Positions 15,538-22,587 of a stretch of DNA of 39,362 nucleotides are shown here, one piece after another; position 1 is the first letter of the stretch, and each line of letters starts with the position of its first letter. The stretch is from Roseburia sp. (GTDB lineage: Bacteria; Bacillota; Clostridia; Oscillospirales; Ruminococcaceae), in the NCBI GenBank assembly GCA_023666265.1, contig JAMPCH010000023.1, forward strand, positions 1 to 39,362. Direction: 5' to 3'. The notes beneath the pieces are model-generated. The model did not search any database and was not told the origin of the DNA. It worked only from the letters and a program-made list of their open reading frames with translations. The position numbers and the translations under genes were made by a program.

Positions 15538-17184
15538 ATGGAAGATACCATCGACTTAGGCTATTTATTCCGCCTTTTAAAAAAGAACCTGATCTTTATC
15601 ATCATTATCGGGATCGTCGCGGGCGCGGGTGTATTCTGTGTCTCTAACTTTGTCCTCGAGCGTAAGTATCAGTCCCGGGCGCTCCTCTATGTCGAGAACA
15701 GTCAACAGACGTCCGAGGCGGTCAACATCAACGACATCAGCGCGGCGCAAAAGCTCGTAAATACCTGTCAGATCATCTTTAAGAGCGATACGCTCTTACA
15801 GGAGCTGATCGATAACCTAAACCTCCCCTATTCGGTGAGCGAGCTCAACGATATGATCACCGCCCAGTCGGTCAACAGTACCGAGGTCATGGAGATCGTC
15901 GTCGAGAGCTTTAGTCCTCAGGAGGCTCAAATGGTCGTCAACGAGCTCGTCAACCTCGCGAACGATCAATTCTTACGGATCATCAAGGCGGGCTCGATTG
16001 AGGTCATCGATTACGGGAAGATCTCGCCCTATCCCGTCTTCCCGAATACGCCGCTCTATACGGCGATCGGGGTCGTGATCGGGGCGCTGATCGCCTGTGT
16101 GATCGTCTATATCCGTGATATGCTCGACGTCGCGATCAAGCACGACGACAACATCGCGAAGATCTATAACGTCCCCGTTTTCGCCGAGATCGCCGACTTT
16201 GATACCGCGAGCGGGAGCGGGAAGTATTCCTACGGTCACGGCTACGGATACGGCTATGGCTACGGCTACGGGACGGAGCAGGAGAAGAAAAAGAGCGCGA
16301 CGGGGAATGTTTCGGCGATCCCGGATCGGACGCTCTCCGCCGATACCCCCTTCCCGATCGTCGAGGCGTATAATACCGCGCGGACGAATATCATGTTCGC
16401 CGCCGCGCCCGAGAATAAAAAGATCATCGCGGTCACGAGCTCTAACCCCTCGGAGGGGAAGAGTACGACCTGCGCGAATATCGCGATCGCCTTCGCGAAC
16501 GCGGGCTTTGAGGTGCTTTTGGTCGAATGTGACCTAAGAAAGCCGACCATGGCGAAGCGCTTTAAGCTAAAGGGGAGTAACGGTCTGTCGACGATCCTCG
16601 GCGGCTTTTGTAACATCAACGAGGCGATCCACCAGGACGTTTTTGAGGGCTTGGACGTGATCATGGCGGGCGATATCCCGCCGAACCCCTCCGAGCTTCT
16701 CGGCTCGGACGCGATGAAGGTCTTTTTAGAGGCGTCGTCCGACGTTTACGACTACATATTCCTCGATACCCCGCCGGTCAACGTCGTGACCGACTCTCAG
16801 CTGATGAACGATTCGATCGCGGGTCTCGTCTTTGTCGTTAAAGAGAACGCGACGACCCACCCCGGGATCGAGTCCGCGCTCGAAAAGATCACCCTCGCGA
16901 ACGGGAAGACGCTCGGGTTCATCAAGACCTTCTGTAAACCCGAAAAGAGCGGGCGCTATGGGAAATACGGAAAGAAATACGGCTATGGCTACGGGAAGTA
17001 CGGCTATGGTTACGGCTACGGCTACGGATCGTCGAAGCAGGGCTCGTCGGACGAGGACGACGACGGCGAGCATCACGAGCATCACGCGCATTCCGAGACC
17101 GCCGAAGGATCGGAGACCCGCCGTAAGAACCCTTCCCACGATAAAAAAGAGAAAAAGAACGATCACGAATCGGTCGAATACTGA
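15538..17184 (+). CDS. Wzz-BY-kinase fusion: polysaccharide co-polymerase and tyrosine autokinase
   Basis: A 548-aa inner-membrane protein that controls chain length and export of a surface polysaccharide. The Wzz part has TM1 (LIFIIIIGIVAGAGVF), an external domain and TM2 after a PVFPNTPLY proline motif. The kinase part has Walker A SEGKSTT (~304), Walker A' LVECDLRKP (~328) and Walker B FLDTPP (~408). Firmicutes usually encode these as two proteins; here they are fused. Uncommonly, (GY)n repeats occur both in the linker (~229-246) and at the tail (~472-500), followed by an Asp/His-rich end. The tail tyrosines are the likely autophosphorylation cluster. I chose ATG 15538, since the longer open frame begins inside the promoter; AAAAGGAG lies 11 bases upstream. 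Confidence 0.9.
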   Translation: MEDTIDLGYLFRLLKKNLIFIIIIGIVAGAGVFCVSNFVLERKYQSRALLYVENSQQTSEAVNINDISAAQKLVNTCQIIFKSDTLLQELIDNLNLPYSVSELNDMITAQSVNSTEVMEIVVESFSPQEAQMVVNELVNLANDQFLRIIKAGSIEVIDYGKISPYPVFPNTPLYTAIGVVIGALIACVIVYIRDMLDVAIKHDDNIAKIYNVPVFAEIADFDTASGSGKYSYGHGYGYGYGYGYGTEQEKKKSATGNVSAIPDRTLSADTPFPIVEAYNTARTNIMFAAAPENKKIIAVTSSNPSEGKSTTCANIAIAFANAGFEVLLVECDLRKPTMAKRFKLKGSNGLSTILGGFCNINEAIHQDVFEGLDVIMAGDIPPNPSELLGSDAMKVFLEASSDVYDYIFLDTPPVNVVTDSQLMNDSIAGLVFVVKENATTHPGIESALEKITLANGKTLGFIKTFCKPEKSGRYGKYGKKYGYGYGKYGYGYGYGYGSSKQGSSDEDDDGEHHEHHAHSETAEGSETRRKNPSHDKKEKKNDHESVEY

Positions 17185-17216
17185 TATATCGATATAAAAT
17201 TATGGGAAAATGACCG

Positions 17217-17417
17217 GGCGGGGGAGCTGATCCGCCCCCGGGACAGACAAGCTTCGGAGAGGAAACCACGATGTTGAACCGATCTCCTTTCTACGCGACC
17301 GGCGGGAAATGAATAGGCGCGAAGGCAATCTTTTTGAGCGGATCCCGATTGCCTTTGTTGTCGTTTCCGAAGCTAATCGGACTTGGATAATTAACGCCGT
17401 TTTACGGCGATAATTAT
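17217..17417 (+). ncRNA. Structured leader RNA candidate, class unknown
   Basis: The spacer after the kinase gene folds as several nested perfect stems. They are CGGGGG/CCCCCG around 17219-17240; the outer stem AGCTTCGGA (17250-17258) with TCCGAAGCT (17366-17374); inside it GGAGA/TCTCC and AAGGCAATC/GATTGCCTT; and finally ATAATTAACGCCGT (17387-17400) with ACGGCGATAATTAT (17404-17417), one mismatch. The last hairpin lies 30-60 bases before the next start codon. It matches no riboswitch consensus I know (c-di-GMP-I/II, c-di-AMP and cobalamin checked by eye). A processive antitermination element, as known in Bacillus eps operons, is one possible reading. Confidence 0.5.
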
Positions 17418-17446
17418 AAATTTTCGGAGAAAGGAGGAAAACTCAA

Positions 17447-18052
17447 ATGAGAACAGGTGCAAAAAGACTCCTTAGCGCGCTGATCGCCGTTACGGCGACG
17501 GCTTCCTTCGCTACGTCGGTTTATGCGGCGGATTACGCGGCGGATCCGGGCTATAGCTCGACCGTTACCACGACCCCCGCTGTCTCCACGGAGAAGCTTG
17601 ACGAAGCGATCACGAAGCTCGATGACCTTTTAAAGGATGCCGAGGACGGTGAAGCCGCTCCCGTCGTTACCGTCGAGGTAGCGAGCACGGAGTCGCTCCA
17701 GGTCTCCGCCGCGACCGTAAAGGCGTTAGCGGAGAAGGCGGGCGGCGTACTTGAGCTGAAGGCGGAAGAAGTTACCTTCGCGATCGACGTTTCGACGATC
17801 GAAAAGGCGGCGAAGCTCGACCTCAGATCGACCGTAACCAACACGTCCACCGTTACAACGATCACGATGAAAACATCGAGAAAGTTTAACTGTGAGATCA
17901 AGGCGGTTATCACGAACTGCAAGCTCAGCAAGAAGGCGCTCGCTAAGGCGCACGTATATCGCAATGGCGTAGACTTAGGTCCGGTAGAATTGGACGAGAA
18001 CGGTTATCCCGTGATCACCATGACCCGGGGCGGTACTTACGAGATCAAGTAA
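17447..18052 (+). CDS. Secreted protein of unknown function
   Basis: A 201-aa protein with a signal peptide (KRLLSALIAVTATASFATSVYAA, cleavage near residue 27). A Thr/Ser-rich stretch, a helical acidic segment and two beta-rich halves follow. The end, ENGYPVITMTRGGTYEIK, resembles the closing strand of small beta domains common in clostridial surface proteins, but I do not recognise a named family. There is no anchor motif. A strong AAAGGAGG site lies eight bases before ATG, suggesting high expression. It sits in the polysaccharide locus behind a structured leader, so a role at the cell surface or matrix is likely but unproved. Confidence 0.78.
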   Translation: MRTGAKRLLSALIAVTATASFATSVYAADYAADPGYSSTVTTTPAVSTEKLDEAITKLDDLLKDAEDGEAAPVVTVEVASTESLQVSAATVKALAEKAGGVLELKAEEVTFAIDVSTIEKAAKLDLRSTVTNTSTVTTITMKTSRKFNCEIKAVITNCKLSKKALAKAHVYRNGVDLGPVELDENGYPVITMTRGGTYEIK

Positions 18053-18066
18053 TACGTGCCTTACGG

Positions 18067-18139
18067 CTGTTCGGGTATGTTCCCATACCCGAACAGTTCC
18101 GAAGGCGTTTTCGTTGCGAGAACGCCTTCGGAGCTGTTC
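18067..18139 (+). promoter_or_regulatory. Mutually exclusive hairpins before the VanZ-like gene
   Basis: Hairpin 1 is CTGTTCGGGTATG-TTCC-CATACCCGAACAG (18067-18096), a perfect 13-bp stem. Hairpin 2 is TCCGAAGGCGTT (18098-18109) with AACGCCTTCGGA (12 bp, perfect). The second arm of hairpin 1 ends GAACAG, which can instead pair with CTGTTC at 18134-18139 to extend hairpin 2. No T-run follows, so these are not simple terminators. Confidence 0.6.
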
Positions 18140-18176
18140 GGCGGGACAGTCGTTCGACCCAAAGAAAGAGGGCGGA

Positions 18177-18665
18177 ATGAAGCAAACGCAAAAAAGGACG
18201 ATCTTATTCCTCCTCCTGATCGCCTCGGTCTTGGGATTTATCTGGGTCAACTCGATGCTCCCGATGAGCGTTTCGGGCGGGTTCAGCGCGATCTTCTCAA
18301 AAATACTCATCAAGCTGGCGAAGCTCCCGCTTTTCGCGGAGCTTTTGGGTCACGTCGACCCGACGCGGCTCGCCAAGCTCGCGGATCTCGCCGTCCGTAA
18401 GATCGCGCACGCGACGGAATTCGGCGTCCTCGGGATCGCCCTCGCGGCTTTTTATCGGCGGAGGCTTCGCTCAAAGCTCCCCCTTCTCGCCTTCGCGGGA
18501 CTTTTCGCGGCGGCGGTCGACGAGACGATCCAGCTTTTTTCGGCGGGGCGAACCTCTCAGCTCGTCGACGTATGGATCGACTTCGCGGGCTTCACGCTCG
18601 GGGTGGCGCTCGTCGCCCTCATCGTCGTGATCCGACGAAAAAAACAGACACGGAGAGGAAAATGA
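18177..18665 (+). CDS. VanZ-like membrane protein
   Basis: A 162-aa membrane protein of the VanZ family with four hydrophobic segments. The family pattern is visible: RKIAHATEFGVLGIAL around the second segment, DETIQLFSAGRTSQLVDVWID between segments three and four, then a Gly-containing last helix and a basic tail. VanZ itself gives low-level teicoplanin resistance; the biochemical role of chromosomal relatives is uncertain, and many lie in exopolysaccharide loci as here. Start is ATG 18177 (MKQTQKRTILF) with GAGGGCGG upstream; an upstream in-frame Met lies inside the hairpin region. It lies 40 bases before the phosphoglycosyl transferase gene. Confidence 0.82.
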   Translation: MKQTQKRTILFLLLIASVLGFIWVNSMLPMSVSGGFSAIFSKILIKLAKLPLFAELLGHVDPTRLAKLADLAVRKIAHATEFGVLGIALAAFYRRRLRSKLPLLAFAGLFAAAVDETIQLFSAGRTSQLVDVWIDFAGFTLGVALVALIVVIRRKKQTRRGK

Positions 18666-18705
18666 CAGAAAAATGAATAACAATGTTGGGAAAGGTTAGG
18701 AAACC

Positions 18706-19461
18706 ATGGTATCGGAGACCGAAAGGCTTGAAACGGAGCTAACCGCCGTAAAAGCGGAAGCTCCCGCTTTTACGGCGGAGCGGGAGGAAACGCGATTTCG
18801 CGAAAAAGCCGTCTATAACTTTTTTAAACGATTTTTCGATATTCTTTTATCCTTTGTCGCGAGTATCGTTTTATTGATCCCGATGGCGATCCTCGCGCTC
18901 GTGATCGTGATCAAGGATCACGGAAGCCCGTTTTATCGCCACGATCGCGTCGGTAAAAACGGCGAAGCGATCCGGGTCTATAAATTCAGAAGCATGAAGC
19001 GCGGCGCGGATCAGCTCGAAAAAATGCTCACGCCCGAACAGCTTGCGGAATATAAAAAGGAATATAAGCTAAAGGACGACCCGCGCCTCATCGGCTATAA
19101 AAAGCCGGGCGACGGGAAGACGTGCTTCGGCGCGAAGCTAAGGACGCTGAGCGCGGACGAGCTTCCCCAGATTTTCTTTAATATTCTCTTAAAGGGGGAT
19201 ATGTCGATCGTCGGACCTCGACCGATCTTAAAGAGCGAGCTCGAGGAGCATTATACCCCCGAGGAGCGAAAGCTCCTCCTCTCGGTCAAGCCGGGACTAA
19301 CGGGCTATTGGCAGGCTTACGCCCGCAACCACGCGGAATATTCCAACGGGCGGCGACAGGAAATGGAGCTTTATTATATCCGAAACCGCTCCTTCGCGCT
19401 GGATATAAAGATCATCTTTCGGACGGTCGTCGTCGTCCTCAAAAAGGACGGCGCGAATTAG
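18706..19461 (+). CDS. Monotopic phosphoglycosyl transferase (undecaprenyl-phosphate sugar phosphotransferase)
   Basis: A 251-aa initiating enzyme for surface polysaccharide synthesis; it transfers a sugar-1-phosphate from a UDP-sugar to undecaprenyl phosphate at the membrane. A re-entrant hydrophobic helix (ILLSFVASIVLLIPMAILAL) is followed by SPFYRHDRVGKNG, the KFRSM motif, LSADELPQ, GDMSIVGPRP with the active-site region, and PGLTGYWQ with a final RTVVVVL helix. The catalytic Asp-Glu pair is in SADELPQ. A polar N-terminal extension of ~30 residues contains a perfect 15-bp inverted repeat (18743-18757 with 18764-18778). It works with the Wzz-kinase upstream; the repeat-unit glycosyltransferases are not in the window. 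Confidence 0.9.
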   Translation: MVSETERLETELTAVKAEAPAFTAEREETRFREKAVYNFFKRFFDILLSFVASIVLLIPMAILALVIVIKDHGSPFYRHDRVGKNGEAIRVYKFRSMKRGADQLEKMLTPEQLAEYKKEYKLKDDPRLIGYKKPGDGKTCFGAKLRTLSADELPQIFFNILLKGDMSIVGPRPILKSELEEHYTPEERKLLLSVKPGLTGYWQAYARNHAEYSNGRRQEMELYYIRNRSFALDIKIIFRTVVVVLKKDGAN

Positions 19462-19500
19462 GCTACATATTCCCTTTAACGGAAAGGACGGATTGGATCA

Positions 19501-20106
19501 ATGTACATCACTTGTCTCGATATGGAGGGCGTTCTCGTCCCCGAGATCTGGATCGCGTTCGCGGACGCGGCGGGTATCCCCGCGCTAAGGCGGACGACGC
19601 GCGACGAGCCGGACTATGATAAGCTTATGAAATTCCGAATCGGTATCCTAAAGGAACACGGGCTCGGGCTGAAGGAAATTCAGAATGTGATCGAGACGAT
19701 CGACCCGCTCCCCGGTGCGAAGGAGTTTCTCGACGAGCTTCGATCCTTTACTCAAGTGATCATTTTGAGCGATACGTTTGAGCAATTCGCCGCGCCGCTC
19801 ATGGATAAGCTCGGTCGCCCCACCCTCTTTTGTAATACCCTCGAGGTCGCGGCGAGCGGCGAGATCACGGGCTATCGGATGCGGTGTGAGAAGTCAAAGC
19901 TCACGACGGTGAGGGCGCTCCAATCGATCGGCTATGAGACGATCGCGAGCGGCGACAGCTTTAACGACCTCGCCATGATCGAGGCGAGTAAGGCGGGCTT
20001 TTTATTCCGAAGCACCCCCAAAATTCGGGCGGATCACCCCGAGCTTCCCGCCTTTGAGGAGTTCGGCGACCTCCTCGCGGCGATCAAGGGCGCGATGAAG
20101 GACTAG
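19501..20106 (+). CDS. thrH: ThrH-type HAD phosphatase (phosphoserine phosphatase / homoserine phosphotransferase)
   Basis: A 201-aa cytoplasmic HAD-superfamily enzyme matching Pseudomonas ThrH over its whole length: LDMEGVLVPEIWIAFADAAGI at the start, TRDEPDYDKLM, ILKEHGL, VIILSDTF (motif II) and ASGDSFNDLAM (motif IV). The nucleophile is Asp in DMEG. ThrH dephosphorylates phosphoserine and can pass the phosphate to homoserine, linking serine and threonine synthesis. The physiological activity here is inferred. It starts 39 bases after the phosphoglycosyl transferase gene and may simply be carried in the same transcript. The family call is firm. Confidence 0.88.
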   Translation: MYITCLDMEGVLVPEIWIAFADAAGIPALRRTTRDEPDYDKLMKFRIGILKEHGLGLKEIQNVIETIDPLPGAKEFLDELRSFTQVIILSDTFEQFAAPLMDKLGRPTLFCNTLEVAASGEITGYRMRCEKSKLTTVRALQSIGYETIASGDSFNDLAMIEASKAGFLFRSTPKIRADHPELPAFEEFGDLLAAIKGAMKD

Positions 20107-20158
20107 CCCCGCCGCTTTACGAAAGGCGACCCGCAACGCTGTATTGCCATAAAAAATA

Positions 20159-20335
20159 AAGGCTACACCGCACGATTATTGTCGTTCGAGTGGCAGTCAG
20201 ATTTTTCGTCAGATTGTACAGATTTGATGCAGGAAGGCTTTGTGCCTTTCAAAGAAAATCTGTGCGATATGGCGGAAAATATGGCTGTCAATCGGGCGGC
20301 AAAGGCGTAGCCGATAATTGTGCGGTGTTGCCTTA
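20159..20335. repeat. MITE-like repeat family A, copy 2 (short form)
   Basis: The left end AAGGCTACACCGCAC and right end ATTGTGCGGTGTTGCCTTA are near-perfect inverted repeats. This copy lacks the ~55-bp internal palindromic cassette of copies 1 and 3 and has GGCTTTGTGCCTTTC instead. It lies between thrH and the terminator of the convergent ferredoxin gene. Confidence 0.85.
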
Positions 20336-20338
20336 AGC

Positions 20339-20372
20339 AAAAAAACGAACCCCGCGTTTTAACACGCGGGGT
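20339..20372 (-). terminator. Rho-independent terminator of the ferredoxin gene
   Basis: On the minus strand, ACCCCGCGT-GTTAAA-ACGCGGGGT (9-bp stem, 20372-20349), then TCG and a run of seven T's. It lies about 17 bases past the ferredoxin stop. Confidence 0.88.
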
Positions 20373-20388
20373 CTCTTTTGATACCGAC

Positions 20389-20556
20389 TTACGCCTGCTG
20401 AGGCGCGCCAACGGGACAGGTATCCGCGCAAGCGCCGCAGTCGATGCACTTATCGGGATCGATCGCGTATGTATCGCCGGCGGAGATCGCCTCAACGGGA
20501 CAGCCGTCCGCGCAAGCGCCGCAAGCGATGCACTCGTCAGAGATCTTATAAGCCAT
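20389..20556 (-). CDS. 2[4Fe-4S] ferredoxin, clostridial type
   Basis: A 55-aa electron carrier with two CxxCxxCxxxCP clusters: CIACGACADGCP and CIDCGACADTCP, separated by 18 residues, as in clostridial ferredoxins. The tail is APQQA. It shuttles low-potential electrons for hydrogenase, pyruvate:ferredoxin oxidoreductase and similar enzymes in the cytoplasm. Start is MAYKISDE with GGAGG seven bases upstream. It is a complete single-gene unit with its own promoter and a strong terminator. Confidence 0.96.
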   Translation of the reverse strand: MAYKISDECIACGACADGCPVEAISAGDTYAIDPDKCIDCGACADTCPVGAPQQA

Positions 20557-20604
20557 GCTTGTTCCTCCTTCCCGATTATTCGTCGGTTTATCACCGATAC
20601 CACC

Positions 20605-20633
20605 ATTATAACAAATCCTTCGCGAAAAATCAA
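20605..20633 (-). promoter_or_regulatory. Sigma-A promoter of the ferredoxin gene
   Basis: Minus-strand TTGATT (20633-20628) and TATAAT (20610-20605), 17 bases apart; transcription starts about 40 bases before the ferredoxin ATG. Confidence 0.82.
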
Positions 20634-20675
20634 GCCTAATTTTAATTTTTATTTTTAATTTTTTGGGAAGGCGCG

Positions 20676-20796
20676 GGTTGCCGCCCGCTTTGTGCTTCGG
20701 CGTCCTTGCCCTGCTGTCCGCCCAAGGCTTCGGCGTCCGTGCCGAAGCCTTGGGCGGACAGCCGCCGCTTCCCTGCGGCGCACTTGGGGCGACCCG
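20676..20796. repeat. Large-hairpin repeat family B, copy 2
   Basis: The core is a perfect 21-bp stem with loop GTCCGT (about 20721-20768): the left arm begins CTGTCCGCCCAAGGC and the right arm ends CCTTGGGCGGACAG. The outer arms CGGGTTGCC and GGCGACCCG pair with one wobble. Core and loop match copy 1 near 13791. The following 20797-20905 is GC-rich, with a further GCCGCGTCGGCTTGGCGGCG palindrome-like stretch, and holds no gene I can support. Confidence 0.78.
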
Positions 20797-20910
20797 ATAC
20801 CGCTTCCTTGCGTGCCCCCGGCTCGCTCGCGGTCAACACGGCTTTTTCGGCTTCTCGCCGCGTCGGCTTGGCGGCGCGGCGAAAAAATTCAAAATTTTTC
20901 CAAAAAAAGC

Positions 20911-20937
20911 TAAAGTTTTGAGGAGAACGGATGATAT
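20911..20937 (+). promoter_or_regulatory. Sigma-28 (SigD/FliA) promoter 1
   Basis: TAAAGTTT at 20911-20918 and GATGATAT at 20930-20937, with 15 bases between TAAA and the -10 octamer, close to the SigD consensus TAAA-N15-GCCGATAT. It resembles the flgM promoter 700 bases downstream, including the preceding A-rich tract and GC. Confidence 0.75.
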
Positions 20938-20988
20938 AACTTTAAATACGGCGATCTCGCCGAAAAAACAAGAAAGCGAGGACATTTT

Positions 20989-21487
20989 ATGTTCGCTAAC
21001 AAAACACATCCAGCCCCGGCGTGGCGACCCCGCGCTCACGGAAATAAACAACATTCCTTCCCCGCTCACAAAAACGAGCTACGCCGTCCCGAACAGTGTG
21101 TTACGTTCCTATTATAAGACCAGCGCGCAGGTAAATCTCACTAGAACGGACGACCAAGGGAATGAAGTGATCCCGAAGGAATATGAAACGCTCATCAACG
21201 CGCTTCCGGGCGATAAGCCGCAAATCTTTGTCACAAGTAACGAAACGGTCACAAGGGATATGATCTTTACAAAAACAAAGGGCGGTCTCTCCGTAAGATT
21301 CACCGGGACAAAATCCAAGACCGTTAAGGCGGTATGGGATACGGGTTATTTAAAGGTGACCGTTGATAAGCTCGCCGCCGCCGAAAAAGGCAATATCATT
21401 GTCGTATTCAATACAAGCCACGACATGGACGGCGTACTGATCATTCCGTATCAGGTCACCTCGGCGAACCCCGATGATAAAAACTAA
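20989..21487 (+). CDS. Unknown sigma-28-dependent protein, start apparently frameshifted
   Basis: The only ATG with a good ribosome site (GCGAGG, seven bases upstream) is at 20989, MFANKTHPAP. That frame stops after 42 codons. The neighbouring frame encodes the conserved-looking body (from LTEINNIPSP to the TAA at 21487) but has no usable start downstream of the promoter. Removing one C from the CCCC at 21028-21031 joins them into one protein of ~165 aa. The body is beta-rich (FTKTKGGLSVRFTG, AVWDTGYLKVTVDKL, NIIVVFNTSHDMDG) with no signal peptide. I do not recognise the family. The promoter suggests a motility or chemotaxis link. Possible causes are a sequencing error, a real mutation or programmed +1 frameshifting. 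Confidence 0.55.
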
Positions 21488-21500
21488 ATCGCGTAAAAAG

Positions 21501-21530
21501 CTTCCCCCGCTTCGGCGGGGGAATGTTTTT
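21501..21530 (+). terminator. Rho-independent terminator
   Basis: TTCCCCCGC-TTCG-GCGGGGGAA followed by TGTTTTT, 14 bases after the unknown gene. It separates this gene from the flagellar operon. Confidence 0.88.
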
Positions 21531-21625
21531 ATGAAAAGAAATATTGCCAATTGTAACCAAATTGTAACCTTCAACAAACTTTCTCAAAAAATTTCAAAAA
21601 AATTTTAAAAATTTTTAAAAAAAGC

Positions 21626-21652
21626 TAAAGTTTTTTCTTTACGGGGCGATAT
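21626..21652 (+). promoter_or_regulatory. Sigma-28 (SigD/FliA) promoter of the flgM operon
   Basis: TAAAGTTT (21626-21633) and GGCGATAT (21645-21652), 15 bases between TAAA and the octamer. This nearly matches the SigD consensus and is the expected class for flgM autoregulation. Confidence 0.85.
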
Positions 21653-21708
21653 AACAAATGTATCGGAATATCCGATCACACCTTAGCGTAAAGGAGTTGA
21701 ACATTTTT

Positions 21709-21984
21709 ATGGAGATCAGAAACTTACAGAGCAGCATGATCAACGCCTATAAAAAGACCGCGAACAGCGTTTCGCCCAAAAAGACTCAGACGGCGGAGAA
21801 GAAGGAAAAGACCGACCGCGTCGAGTTCGATTTCGGTCGCTATCTCGAGACCGCGAAGTCCGAGGCGGCTTCCTCGGCGGACGCGCCCGCCTCGTCGGCT
21901 CGTCTCGCGGCGCTCGCCGAGAAGTATCGCGGCGATAACTGTCCCGTCTCGGCGGAGGACGTCGCGGCGGCGATCTTAGGCTAA
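21709..21984 (+). CDS. flgM: Anti-sigma-28 factor FlgM
   Basis: A 91-aa, largely disordered N-terminal half with a helical C-terminus (RLAALAEKYRGDNCPVSAEDVAAAIL), the FlgM pattern. It holds sigma-28 inactive in the cytoplasm until the hook is complete and FlgM is exported. The conserved DRVEFDF segment precedes the C-terminal helices. ATG 21709 was chosen; AAGGAG lies 12 bases upstream, while an in-frame TTG abuts that site. First gene of a ten-gene operon read from a sigma-28 promoter, so it limits its own expression. Confidence 0.85.
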   Translation: MEIRNLQSSMINAYKKTANSVSPKKTQTAEKKEKTDRVEFDFGRYLETAKSEAASSADAPASSARLAALAEKYRGDNCPVSAEDVAAAILG

Positions 21985-22027
21985 ATTCCCAAAAAAATTT
22001 AACGAACCGAAAGGGGGAACGAGAATT

Positions 22028-22504
22028 ATGACCGTTCAGACGGCGAAGCAGGTCATCGCCTGCTTGGAAAAATTCAACGCGCATTTTCGGACGCTCGAAA
22101 GATTCATCTCGGAGAAAAAGGCGAAAGTGATCGCCGACGATCTCGCTTGGCTTCTCGATTCCCTCGTGGAGGAACAGCGGCTCGTCGCCGAGGGAAACAA
22201 CCTCGAGACGAGGCGGCTCAAGCTTTTTGAGGAGCTCGGGATCGCGGATAAAAAGGCGACCGCCCTCATCGAGGAATGTCCCGAGGAATACCGTTCGCGC
22301 CTTCGCCTCGAGTGCGCTTCGCTCGAGCGCCATATCGACTTTATCAAACAGGCGAACGCCGACATCATCGAGATCATCGAGAGAAAGCTCACTATTCAGG
22401 AAAAAATGTCGAATGCTCCCGTTACCTCCGTCAATACCTACACCGGGAAGGGCGTAAAGGTACGCCAACAGAGCGGAGCGGGCGGGATCATCGGCGAGGT
22501 ATAG
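22028..22504 (+). CDS. flgN: Flagellar export chaperone FlgN
   Basis: A 158-aa helical cytoplasmic protein of the FlgN family, the chaperone that holds the hook-filament junction proteins FlgK and FlgL before export. The N-terminal helical hairpin (LERFISEKKAKVIADDLAWL, SLVEEQRLVAEGNNLETRR) and the long second helix pair match. The C-terminus is Gly-rich and likely flexible. Position between flgM and flgK is the classical one. RBS AAAGGGGG lies about 10 bases before ATG. A short hairpin GGCTAC/GTAGCC at the stop region precedes the next gene. Confidence 0.85.
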   Translation: MTVQTAKQVIACLEKFNAHFRTLERFISEKKAKVIADDLAWLLDSLVEEQRLVAEGNNLETRRLKLFEELGIADKKATALIEECPEEYRSRLRLECASLERHIDFIKQANADIIEIIERKLTIQEKMSNAPVTSVNTYTGKGVKVRQQSGAGGIIGEV

Positions 22505-22587
22505 GCTACACGGATACGGAGTAGCCTTCCCCTGTTTACGACGATAGACGGGCGGCTCGCCCGAATAATCAGAAAGGACACGTCTCA

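Noticed and set aside
17250-17374. c-di-GMP riboswitch
   Set aside because: None of the conserved strings of class I (GGGCAAACC, GGGACGCAAAGCC) or class II was found, and the branching differs.
20663-20988. Upstream extension of the unknown sigma-28-controlled gene to an ATG at 20663
   Set aside because: The ATG lies before repeat B and upstream of the sigma-28 promoter, so the transcript would not contain it; the translation of the repeat is not protein-like.
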